From NCBI GenBank assembly GCA_000827265.1, contig KN834900.1:8606-54605 (forward strand): a stretch of 46,000 bases of DNA. The letters run 5' to 3'. This DNA comes from Collybiopsis luxurians FD-317 M1 (taxonomy: Eukaryota; Basidiomycota; Agaricomycetes; Agaricales; Omphalotaceae). Position numbers and translations under genes: made by a program. The notes under the pieces were generated by a model. The model was not told the origin of the DNA. It did no database searches and worked only from the letters and a program-made list of their open reading frames with translations. Position 1 is the stretch's first letter. Every line of letters starts with the position of its first letter. Shown one piece after another: positions 19,047 through 29,600 of this stretch.

Positions 19047-22000
19047 ATGGCGGAAAGTCGTCCAGGACCCAACGGAAATGCCCGTGGCAAGTGGTGGATC
19101 TTCCATTCACTCTGTAACTGTTTGAATTGAGAATCGCAGGGCCAGGATCTGCTATGCTATCGGGTGCATCGAACTTTGTAATTCGAGGTGCACCAGCTTT
19201 TCACAATGCAGGAAGAGGCATACATAACGAGGTCCATCATCATTATGGTAAGCCACATATCGATTATAACAGTCAAAAATGACAGCTCTCTGGAAATAGG
19301 AAAAGATAATAAAATTGTTTGTCTCAAAGATCTCGAAGACAGGCTCAACCCAATTGTTAATCCAGTTAAAAAACAGATCAGCTGCATGAATGGAACCCGT
19401 ATGAGGATTCTCAATGATCTCTGCCAGTGGGTTCTTAAGAAAGACAGTCATATGGCTTGGGTTCACGGGTTAGCCGGAAGTGGCAAGAGTGCAATAGCAG
19501 TCACACTGGCTGGAAAACTTCGGGATTTGAAAGACCGTGTTGCCTTGGCGCTAACCTTTCATTGTGTAAAGGGCCAAGAGACAAGCAATACCTCTATTCT
19601 GGTGCCAACCATTGGCTACTATCTAGCAAACTCTCATCCAGATTATGCTCAGGCACTACTGGATAGATTTAAGGAAGATTCTTCTCTTCATGTGGAAAGT
19701 GTCCCTTTGGAGGAACAGTTGTCTATCTTCTGCAGGGTGTTGTACACCATTGAGTTATCTAAACCCACTGTGATTATTATTGATGGACTAGATGAGTGGG
19801 GGACACCTATGGAGCAGTCCATCCTGCTTGAGCAGTTGCAAGGTCATTTGAGTAAAATCAAGTGGCTTTGGGTGATAGTAATAAGTCGCCCCAATAATGG
19901 AATTCAAAAAGCAATGACGAACAAGGTTCATGTTCAGTTATTTGACTTAACTGTCAAATATACTGCTCATGATGATATTGGCATGCTTTTCAGGAAAAGA
20001 TTTGCAGATTACAAAGATGAAATTTCAAGAAATGACATCAATAGTCTTATATCTAAAGCAGATGGTCTATTCATTGGGGCCAATACTTCTATGGAGTTTA
20101 TACTGGAATCAGGAATGGACATAGTAGCTAATATTCAAATTGTATTACAATCCAAGGAACATGACAATGAAATAGAGCATCCACATGCCAGGCTGTTTGA
20201 CCTGTATGGAGAGGTCTTAAAGCAATATTTCACCAATATTCAAAGTCAGTACCAATGCCAATCAATTCTGGGCTTCATTACTTCAGCTTATGAGCCTTTG
20301 ACAATAAACACCATAGCAACCATGCTGCAGCAGGGGTCCAATGTGACTTATTCTGTAGTGAAGAGGCTCATTGATATTTTGAAAGCAGTGCTGTATGTGA
20401 ATAATGAAAAGGTCTATTACCATTTGCCATTAGCAGAATTTTTAAGCTCTGAACAGTGTCCAGCAGAATTTCAGACTGAAAGAATCAGCCAACACCAGAA
20501 TTTGGCAATGATTTGTCTGAAACACCTGATGACAGAATTAAAATTTAACATCTGCAATTTGAAAACATCTGCAATTCCAAACCATGAGATAATAGATTTG
20601 GGGAAAAGGATTGATCAATGTATCTCATCTCAGTTGCAGTACAGTGTACAATGGTGGACAGACCATATAGAGAATGCTGGAGCAACTGACATCATTGTCG
20701 ATGTTGTAAGAGAGTTTACAAGCAACTGTCAAGTGATATTCTGGCTGGAAAGCTTGAGTTTAATAGGGAAGATGAACAGAATATTACTTAGTGTAAGGAG
20801 AATGGCAAAATGGGCACAGAGGATAAAGGTAAGATTTAATAAGGAACCAGTGAGCAGTGACTGATCCAAAACTAGAACACAGATGTTCTGACAAGAATGC
20901 AAGAGTTGGAGAAGTTTACAAATGTATTTTCTACTGCATTACATGAGAGTACACCACATCTGTATATATCAGGATGTGCACTGTTGCCTTCAGAATCATT
21001 GCTGAGAGAAAACATGATTAACCATCTGAATCAAGTTGTAAAAGTGAACAGACATGGACACACAGTAAGATGGGAAAAAATATTGCATGTGATACACACA
21101 AAAGGTGCAGTGGGTTCTGTAGCATATTCACCTAATGATCAATATGTGGTGGCTGGCAGTGAGGATAGGACAGTAAGAATTTGGAATGCTCAAACAGGTA
21201 TGCAGGTTGGGGAGCCACTCAATGGCCACACTGATTTAGTGTTGTCAGTGGCATATTCATTGGATGGCCAATATGTAGTGTCCAGCTCTAAGGATAAGAC
21301 AGTAAGAATTTGGAATTCTCAAACAGGTGTGCAGGTTGGGGAGCCACTCAAAGGCCACACTGATGGGGTTAGGTCAGTGACATATTCACCTGATGGTCAA
21401 TATGTAGTGTCTGGCTCTACTGATAAGACAGTAAGAATTTAGAATGCTCAAACAGGTGTGCAGGTTGGGGAGCCACTCAAAGGCCACACTGATGGGGTTA
21501 GGTCAGCGGCATATTCACCTAATGGTCAATATGTGGTGTCTAGCTCTTACGATCAGACAGTAAGAATTTGGAATGCTCAAACAGGTGTGCAGGTTGAGAA
21601 GCCACTCAATGGCCACACCAGTGCAGTTAGGTCAGTGGTATATTCACCTGATGGTAGATATGTGGTGTCTAGCTCTTATGATCAGACAGTAAGAATCATC
21701 AGGAAAAATAGAGTTGGACCTCAGGAAACCTAAGAAGAATAGGACACTTCAAGCACTTAGTTTACCTAGGCCATCCTCAGGTAACCTCAGGTAACCTGAT
21801 GATTTGGAATGCTCAAACAGGTGTGCAGGTTGGGGAGCCACTCAAAAGCCACACTTTTGGAGTTATGTCAGTGGCATATTCACCTGATGGTCCATATGTG
21901 GTGTCTGGCTCCAATGATAATACAGTAAGAATTTGGAATGCTCAAACAGGTGTGGAAGTTGGGAAGCCAATTAAAGGCCACACTAAGGGAGTTATCTCAG

Positions 22001-22146
22001 TGGCATATTCACCTGATGGTCAATATGTGGTGTCTGGCTCTGATGATACAACAGTAAGAATTTGGAATGCTCAAACAGGTGTCCAGGTTGGGGAGACACT
22101 CAAAGGCCACACTTGGGGAGTTGTGTCAGTGGCATATTCACCTGAT
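19047..22146 (+). pseudogene. NLR-C: NACHT-WD40 pseudogene, interrupted and 3'-truncated
   Basis: Exons: 19047-19090 (MAESRPGPNGNARG), 19132-19247, 19300-20828, then 20876 onward. The introns are 41, 52 and 47 nt. Exon 2 gives FVIRGAPAFHNAGRGIHNEV followed by HHHYG, a longer version of the motif in B and E. Exon 3 is a full NACHT module with GLAGSGKS, IIIDGLDEWG and VISRPNN; ADGLFIGANT replaces ADGLFIWA(N/K)T of the paralogues. Exon 4 starts at AAC 20876 and reads NTDVLTRMQELEKF. Lesions: TGG to TAG at 21440-21442 in repeat 3; a 105-bp MITE at 21697-21801 in repeat 5 that shifts the frame; and loss of everything after SPD of repeat 8 at about 22146. The start codon and NACHT are intact, so a shortened NACHT protein with 2-3 WD40 units could still be made. 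Confidence 0.9.
21697..21801. mobile_element. 105-bp MITE inside a WD40 repeat of NLR-C
   Basis: A repeat that should read GTAAGAATTTGG is split after GTAAGAAT. The insert begins CATCAGG and ends CCTGATG, giving an inverted repeat of 7 bp (9 bp including the flanking AT). A 2-bp AT duplication lies at 21695-21696 and 21802-21803. Removing the insert and one AT restores the repeat exactly. The interior contains AGGTAACCTC repeats and stop codons. The superfamily is not clear; the 2-bp duplication would fit a Tc1/mariner-like element only loosely, because that group uses TA. Confidence 0.75.
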
Positions 22147-23309
22147 CAAGAAAGTCACTATTAATCCTCACATTGGTTATTAATACTTTCTGTTTTGCTT
22201 TTGCTGATGGTAGATCTCACAATCCTGACAACATTTTTTCCACTTTTGCCCATCCACTCCCTTAACCCATGCACTAGGCTCTCCTGCTTGCACAAGCTTT
22301 CTACACCTGCTGCACTCACAGTAGTTGAAGTCCTGGGAGGCAGTACAATCTGAGGTAAAAGGTGCAATGATGCTCATGTCTGATGATGTTTCCAGAGAGT
22401 ATATGTAGATGGAAGTTGAGAGGTAAGCTCAGTGGTAGAAGAGCTGGAAATAATAGATTGTGACTCACCAATTTATACCCTCTCTTATTGGCAAAAACTA
22501 CTCAAGCACGTCACCTCTTCAGATTGTATTGAGTGAACATTTGGGCCAGTTAAGTATAATTTTGCACAGCCCATAGCCTCATGGTTAGGAAAATAGTGAT
22601 TGCCTGGTTATGTCAGGGACCAGTGTAACTCTGAAGTGCAGCTTAGACTTGTCAGCATCTCAACAAAAATGAAAGCAGCGTGTATAAACAATAAGATGAC
22701 TCAGAGCACATCAAAAGTGGAAAACCAAATAACAGTCATTTTGGACAGAGATAGTCCTGAATTGAGTTGACATTCTACAGTACAATTTGATTGCACGCAG
22801 CATATTCTCTTCCTTGTTGTTGACATGCATGATATACTCTGGGCATGTTGTAGCAGTAGAGCATTATGACTATCTCGGGAATAAAGTCAACACAGCCAGG
22901 TGCTGCGCATTATCAAAAGAGAAAGAGATATGCCCACATCAAACTGAGTGATCTCAAATGAGGTCTGTAATCCATGACCTACATATTATCAAAGGTCAGA
23001 GAACGTATGATGATATCAAATAATCAGTAAGCCATCACTCCACCAGTCAATTGACATTACCAATGCTGGTTATTGTGGGCTGTGGATATTGCTGTCGAAG
23101 TCGGCAGGAGGTTTAGTGGTCATCAAATCAGAATTCATGCCTATGCAAATAGCGCATGGAGATAATGCATAATATCAACTTACATGTAAGCTACAGGCAT
23201 CATGGAGATACAATAGCATCGGATACATCACTGTGGCAATATATAAGCCAGGCAAATTTGAGCCCAATTTGTCTCACTTTGAATCCATCCTTTGTACCGA
23301 AAATACACC
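22147..23309. other. Unique sequence joined to the broken end of NLR-C
   Basis: At 22146 homology with the other NLRs stops abruptly. The expected tail and 3' flank are absent and are not found further downstream. The region holds a small - strand frame (22180-22377) and possibly the promoter of the integrase gene at 23310. At 22420-22465 the + strand shows TAAGCTCAGTGGTAGAAGAGC followed about 35 nt later by TGACTC, which resembles tRNA-type A and B boxes only weakly. Confidence 0.4.
22180..22377 (-). CDS. Small Cys-rich (possibly zinc-binding) hypothetical protein
   Basis: A 65-codon frame on the - strand. It contains CECSRCRKLVQ, then DGQKWKKCCQDCEIYHQ, that is a CxC/CxxC pair followed 25-30 residues later by CCxxC. 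The paired-cysteine layout and the KWKKCC centre look like a short metal-binding motif rather than random coding. No family is recognised with confidence. It faces away from the integrase gene and lies only 15-30 bp from the NLR-C breakpoint, so it may belong to the same inserted region. Upstream exons, if any, are not resolved. Confidence 0.35.
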   Translation of the reverse strand: MSIIAPFTSDCTASQDFNYCECSRCRKLVQAGEPSAWVKGVDGQKWKKCCQDCEIYHQQKQNRKY

Positions 23310-25233
23310 ATGGGTAAGAACAAGCCAAATTATACGTGTCTTTTTGCTCCAAACATGAATACTCACTAAAGTAGTCATTCCTAAATAGCACCTTTGGAGC
23401 TGCTTGTGTCTCATATTGAGAAATATTGGGACCGAGAGTTTAACAATGAGCAAATCCTCCAGCACTTAAAAGACAAGAATACTTTTGATAAGCAGCAATA
23501 TGGTCTAGGGTGAGTTTTTGGATTATTGTTCAGCTTAGTACAATAGCTTATAAAAATTGTATTCTCTTCCTCTTTGAGAATTCGGAAGTTTTGAAAATAC
23601 AGATCAAGTTTGGGGTTGATTAGGGCAAGAACAGCGAGTAAGTGTTGGTATTTCCATGAGATCATTATATACTCAAAATTTCAAAGATATCACTGTTGCA
23701 GATATTGTTGAAGATATGATTTGCTTCAGGCAAGACTTTCCGACAGCTGGATATGGCCGGATTAAGAAATTATTCCGCAAAGAAGGAAAAGAGGTCACAA
23801 AGTTAGTGTAAATTGACTTAATCTTGCAATTCAGACATCTTAATTGATTGTTTTTAGACGAGTTATAATTGACTATATGCATCAATATGAGCCTGATCTT
23901 GTCCGGCAATGGGCTCGGAGATGTCTCAAGCGGCGTCGCTTCTGGGCTGCAGGAGTCAATGATGTTTGGTGTGTTGACCAACATGACAAACTCAAGATAT
24001 ATGGCCTGGCTCTCCATACAGGTGAAATATATCAACTTTTACTTAAAGATTACTTAATTCCATTAAGCAGGAGTTGACCCTTTTACTGGCAAAATCAAAT
24101 GGCTACATGTCTGGCATACTAACTCCAATCCACGTCTTATCTTTCGCTACTACCTGGACTGTATTAGAAAAGATGGCTGTAAGTAAACTAAAGATCTTGA
24201 ACTTTACTTTGTCCAAAACTCACTTTCCTATGCACAGATATTCCTCTCGTGACACAGAGTGACCCTGGTCCTGAAATTTTTTGTCTGGAAAAAGGTCACT
24301 CATTCCTGAGGCAGTCGGCTGACCCAGCACTGGAAGGCACACTGCAACATCATTATATGAAAGAAAAAAACAATTTGCCTCTGGAAATTCTCTGGTCCAA
24401 TCTAAGACGGAACTTTACACCAGGCTTGGAAAATATCCTTGCTAATCCTCATGTGAATTACAGTCCTGATAATACACTGGAATAGTAAGCTTGTGCTCCT
24501 GCTCATCTTCCTCATACTAATGATAGTTTTATAGTAATGTATTCAAATGGGTTTTTATCCCTTGGTTCCAGGCTGAACTGGATGCTTATGTTGACCTCAT
24601 TAATACTACCAAAAAGTGGGCCAAAAAACACAAGGTCCTTCCTCACGGGCCTCCTGATGATATTGATGAACATCCAGAAAACTATAATGTGATGAATTTC
24701 AAGGTAAATGTCTGATTTATGCATTTTGAAAAAGTGTAGTACTGAATCTAATTTATGAACTCAAAAGGTTTTGATAGATCCGGATGCAGATTATATCCAG
24801 ATAGCTGAGCAGCTCTATGCACCTCCGGATCATCCAGTGTTTCAGCTAGTTCCTCCTGCATTCAATCACTGGATCAGTCAATACTACAATCAGCTCAGAT
24901 GTCCTGAGATAACCCGTGATAATGTCTGGAATGTTTATGAAGGTCTTCTGAGAAAGTTTCAAAGTAATGCACCACTTACGGACACTTTGGACTTACAAAG
25001 CTATCACGATGACAGAGAGGAGTTTGTAGAAGAGGTGAGGAATGCACTCAATACCACAGCAGGAGTCGAAATTGAGGATCTTAATCCTTTACGCTATGAC
25101 AAGGAAAGTGGGTATATGGGGGGGGGTGCGCGGAGGCCTTGGCCCAGAAATTGAAGACACTGACCTGGCAGATGCCGTAGCTCAGTTTTCGTCAGATGAA
25201 GAGCACCTCAAAAGAGATGTAGAGGACATGTAA
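23310..25233 (+). pseudogene. rve-type integrase/transposase-like gene, 9 exons, with two lesions
   Basis: A consistent splice model was built: exons 23310-23313, 23389-23509, 23579-23637, 23687-23801, 23858-24021, 24071-24178, 24238-24484, 24535-24703 and 24768-25233, all with GT..AG introns of 49-75 nt. The product starts MAPLELLVSHIEKYWDREF. It carries GVNDVWCVDQHDKL, then GVDPFTGKIKWLHVWHTNSN, then IPLVTQSDPGPEIF, then YMKEKNNLPLEILWSNLRRN. That is the order of a D-D-E (rve) catalytic core as in an integrase-core protein family common in basidiomycetes. The first D is in VDQHD, the second in QSDPG; the E is in the EKNN or LEILW segment. Lesions: an in-frame TGA at 23592-23594 (IRKF-stop-KYRSS), and a G9 run at 25118-25126 that is one base too long for the frame ending GLGPEIEDTDLADAVAQF at TAA 25231. 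The second could be an assembly error. Confidence 0.75.
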
Positions 25234-26111
25234 TAATCAATTGATTGCATAATATAGTTATAGTGTCTGAGGTCCCCTTACTGTATTTAGATCAATCACC
25301 GAATATGTATTGCGCGAAATGATGAAAATCATTTGTTTGACAGCAGGCCCTTCCGGCTTTCCATAATTTACCAATGTTTAGCTCCGTTCCAGCACACCTT
25401 AGGCTCTTTTGGATATAATGCTGTCATGATAGAGTGGTTTTGGAGCATCACCACTGGTGTGGCTTTCTTATCTTGCTTGCATTCTCAAATTAGTATCTTT
25501 TCTGTTACATTACTATCTTTGCCTCTGCCACCAGCAGCAGCACCGTAATCAGAGCTCAAAGTATGCCCCAATCTCAACTAATTTGGGCCTGAGGTAATTG
25601 GTATCTGGGAATCGAGGAGAATGGATGGATGGCAGGGGGGAAGAAATTACAGACCTATTGAGTGGAGTTCTGTGAGGACTTGGGGGCAAGTTGTTTATTC
25701 TCCATAGAGCATCACTCAAATCTGTATTCTGAGAGGTAATTTCTCTAATCCTACCCTTTTTTCCTGCCGGCCTTTATCTGAACCAGTTGTATTCATATCC
25801 TGTGGTCGTACCCCACAAATACTCCACTGCAATTCTTCTATTTGCTTGACACCGAAACGACAAGATAGGCCTCTAACTTGCCACTTTTACTTCATAGCCG
25901 TGGTATACGTAATGCAGTAATAAAGGAAAAGAAACACTCCAGAATGAGAGATCAAACCAAGATTGTACTCACATGATGATGCTTGGTACAAAAGATAACT
26001 GAAACAGAAGCTTAAAGCCGAGGGGAGGCTCGTAGTGGTGAACACGAGGAAGGATGATTGGCACATGTCATTCAGAATTGGTGCCGTGGTGTAAATACGA
26101 TCAGACAGTCA
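25234..26111. repeat. Duplicated block upstream of NLR-D
   Basis: From about 25370 it aligns with 7330-8930 and 41470-42400, with many deletions (GATAGAGTGGTTTTGGAGCATC, TATCTTGCTTGCATTCTC). No gene is seen. The block 26033-26097 carries the conserved phrases CGTAGTGGTGAACACGAGG and GCCGTGGTGTAAATACGA of the NLR promoter. Confidence 0.55.
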
Positions 26112-26518
26112 CACGGGACGCAAAAGCCATGGCAGTACGGTTTGTACTGCCATTAAGGCAGTACTCCAGCAGTACTCCGGCAGTACTCTATGCACATGAC
26201 CTTGTGAACTCAATTACTTTTCTTTTCTTTGCGTATATCCAGTATCTACTTGATTTCCTAGTCACGTTGCTTATTTTAAGTAGGAGACAGTTAAAAGCTC
26301 TCTATAGCATCAAAAAGGTTTTTGCAATAGCTCAAAATGTCTGCCGTTGACTTACCAGGAGCCCACCAAGTCGGTGCATTCAGTGAATTTGCTATTTACG
26401 CAAAAGAGCCCGATTGAATTGAGTTCGGTCATAAGTCAAGTTATGCTCGGCATGCACCGGCACAAGGTGTACTGCCGTGGGTATGCCAGATGTACTGCCA
26501 TGGCTCTTGCGTCCCGTG
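26112..26518. mobile_element. 407-bp CACTA-like MITE in the NLR-D promoter
   Basis: Terminal inverted repeats of about 26 bp start CACGGGACGCAA and continue AGCCATGGCAGTAC, with one mismatch. They are flanked by a 3-bp TCA at 26109-26111 and 26519-26521. GCAGTACTCC-type subterminal repeats are clustered near the left end. The 3-bp duplication, CAC terminus and subterminal repeats fit the CACTA (EnSpm) superfamily, but this is by pattern only. The equivalent positions before NLR-B and NLR-E lack it. It separates the promoter block at 26033-26097 from the leader, 87 bp before the start codon. Confidence 0.75.
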
Positions 26519-26535
26519 TCAGGTCGATTTCCACA

Positions 26536-26558
26536 CTGTTCAATCACATGACCTGTTT
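26536..26558 (+). promoter_or_regulatory. Conserved CACATGAC leader element of NLR-D
   Basis: AATCACATGACCTGTTT is identical at 42498-42514 before NLR-E, 35-50 bp upstream of the start codon in both genes. TCACATGA is an E-box-like (bHLH-type) sequence. The C and B copies are diverged. It may be a transcription-factor site or a transcribed leader element. Confidence 0.4.
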
Positions 26559-26604
26559 ACTTGTTGTTAACAACCATCATCACGACCATCATCTACCGTT
26601 GACT

Positions 26605-29600
26605 ATGCCGAAAAGACGTCGTTCGCCCGAAAGCGATACTCATTGCANNNNNNNNNNNNNNNNNNNNNNNNNNNNNNNNNNNNNNNNNNNNNNNNNNNNN
26701 NNNNNNNNNNNNNNNNNNNNNNNNNNNNNNNNNNNNNNNNNNNNNNNNNNNNNNNNNNNNNNNNNNNNNNNNNNNNNNNNNNNNNNNNNNNNNNNNNNNN
26801 NNNNNNNNNNNNNNNNNNNNNNNNNNNNNNNNNNNNNNNNNNNNNNNNNNNNNNNNNNNNNNNNNNNNNNNNNNNNNNNNNNNNNNNNNNNNNNNNNNNN
26901 NNNNNNNNNNNNNNNNNNNNNNNNNNNNNNNNNNNNNNNNNNNNNNNNNNNNNNNNNNNNNNNNNNNNNNNNNNNNNNNNNNNNNNNNNNNNNGATAAAA
27001 ATGATCTTCTAAAAGACCTCAAAGAAAAGCTCAACCCGATCATCAATCCTGTCAAAAAAAAAGTCAACTGCATGGAGGGAACCAGGATTACAGTTCTCAA
27101 TGAGCTCTGTGAATGGGTTCTCAAGCCAGACAGCCGTATGGCCTGGATCCATGGGCTAGCTGGAAGCGGCAAGAGTGCAATAGCAGTCACACTTGCTGAA
27201 AAACTCAGGAAACTGAAAAATAAAGTTTCCTTGGCACTGACCTTTCATTGTGTAAAAGGTCAAGGCACAAGTGATACCTCTATTTTGATTCCAACCATTG
27301 GCTACTATCTAGCAAAGTCACAGCCAGAATATGCTCAAGCTATACTGACTGTACTTGAGCAGGATGGCTCCCTACATGTGCACAGTGTCCCGTTGAAGGA
27401 ACAGTTGTCTATCTTTTTGGAACCATTGTACACCGTCAGTGGATCACACCCCACTGTTATAATTGTTGATGGCTTAGATGAGTGGGGAAAACCTATGGAG
27501 CGGGCCATTTTGCTTGACCAGTTGCAAAGTCATTTGAACCGAATGCAGTGGATTCGAGTTATAGTAACAAGCCGCCCCAACAGTGAAATTCAAAAAGCAA
27601 TGATGAACAAGAATCATGTTCAGTCATTTGACTTAACTATAGAATATACTGCCCAGCAGGATATTGAGATATTCTTTAAGAAAAGATTGGAAGATTTTTA
27701 TGATGATTTTTCTACAAATGACATACCTAATCTGGTATCGAAAGCGGATGGTCTTTTCATTTGGGCCAATACTGCAGTGGAATTCATAGAATCGGGGTTT
27801 GACATGGCAACTAATATCCAAATTGTGTTAAAGTCAAAGGGGCATGACAGTCAAATGGAGCATCCACACACTGGATTGTATGACCTGTATAGGGAGGTTT
27901 TGAAGCAAAATTTCACTAATAAACAAAGTCAGCAACAATACCAATCAATTGTAGGATTGATCATTACAGCTTTTGAGCCTGTAACAATAGATACTCTAGC
28001 CACAATGCTTGGGCTGGGGTCAAATTTAACATCTTCGGTAGTGAGGAAAGTCATTGATGGTTTGAAAGCAGTGTTATATATGAATAATGAAAAGATCTAT
28101 TACCATCTGTCTTTGGCAGAATTTTTAAGCTCAGACCAATGTCCATCAGAGTTCAAAATTGCAAGAAGCTCCCAACACCAGAATTTGGCCAGGATCTGTT
28201 TGAAAGTACTTATGACAGAACCAAAATTTAACATCTGCAATTTGGAAACTTCTTCAATTCCAAATTGGAAGATGAAGGATTTGGGAAAAAGGATTGATCG
28301 ATGTATCTCAGCTCAATTACAGTACAGTGCACAATGGTGGGCAAACCATGTGGAGAATGCTAAAGTAGCTGAATTGATTGTTAAAGGGGTAAAAGATTTT
28401 GCAAGTAGTTGTCAAATGATATTCTGGATAGAATGCATGAGTTTAATGGAGAAGGTGAATATGATAATGCTCAGTGCAAGGGTTATCAGAGAATGGGCAC
28501 GAAGGATTAAGGTAACTGTCAATAATGAATGAATGAGTAGTGACTAATCCCAGACCAGGATACAGATGTTCTGATAAGAATGCAAGAGTTAGAGAAGTTT
28601 ACAAGTGTATTTTACACTTCATTAGATGAGAGTACTCCTCACCTCTACATATCAGGATGCGCACTTTTGCCTTCAGACTCATTGCTTAGAGAAAACATGA
28701 TTAACCACCTAAATCAAGTTGTAGAAGTAACAAAAAGTGGACAAGTAGTAAAATGGGAAAAATTATTGCATGTGATACACATAAACAATGAAGTGAATTG
28801 TGTAGCATATTCACCAGATGGTCAATATGTGGTGTCTGGCTCTAAGGATATGACAGTAATAATTTGGAGTGCCCAAACAGGTGTGCAGGTTGGGGAGCCA
28901 CTCACAGGCCACACTGGTTGGGTTAGCTCAGTGGCATATTCACCTGATGGTCAATATGTGGTGTCTGGCTCTCATGATAACACAGTAAGAATTTGGAATG
29001 CTCAAACAGGTGTCCCAGTTGGGGAACCACTCAAAGGCCACAGTGGTTGGGTTCAGTCAGTAGCATATTCACCTGATGGTCAATATGTGGTGTCTGGCTC
29101 TTTAGATGAGACAGTAAGAATTTGGAATGCTCAAACAGGTGTGCAGTTTGGGTTACCACTCAATGGCCATATGTATTCAGTTACCTCAGTTGCATATTCA
29201 CCTGATGGTCAATATGTGGTGTCTGGCTCTTCAGATGAGACAGTAAGAATTTGGAATGCCCAAACAGGTGTGCAGGTTAGGGAGCCACTCGAAGACCACA
29301 CCAATGATGTTACCTCAGTGGCATATTCACCTGATGGTCAATATGTGGTGTCTGGCTCTTCAGATGAGACAGTAAGAATTTGGAATGCTCAAACAGGTGT
29401 GCAATTTGGCTTACCACTCAAAGGCCACAGGAATACAGTTACCTCAGTTGCATATTCACCTGATGGACAATATGTGGTGTCTGGCTCCAATGATATGACA
29501 GTAAGAATTTGGAATGCTCAAACAGGTGTGCAGGTTGGGCAGCCACTCAAAAGCCACACTAGTGGGGTTAACTCAGTGGCATATTCACCTGATGGTCAAT

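Noticed and set aside
22420..22465. tRNA/SINE-like A box (TAAGCTCAGTGGTAG) in the region after NLR-C
   Set aside because: The A box is fair but the B box is poor, and no SINE body or A-rich tail with target duplication was found. A database comparison would be needed.
28532..28580. Stop codons between NACHT and WD40 frames suggesting two separate genes per locus
   Set aside because: A 47-nt GT..AG intron with a CTGAT/CTAAT branch-like sequence joins the two frames in phase in all four copies that can be read (B, C, D, E), so each locus is one gene.
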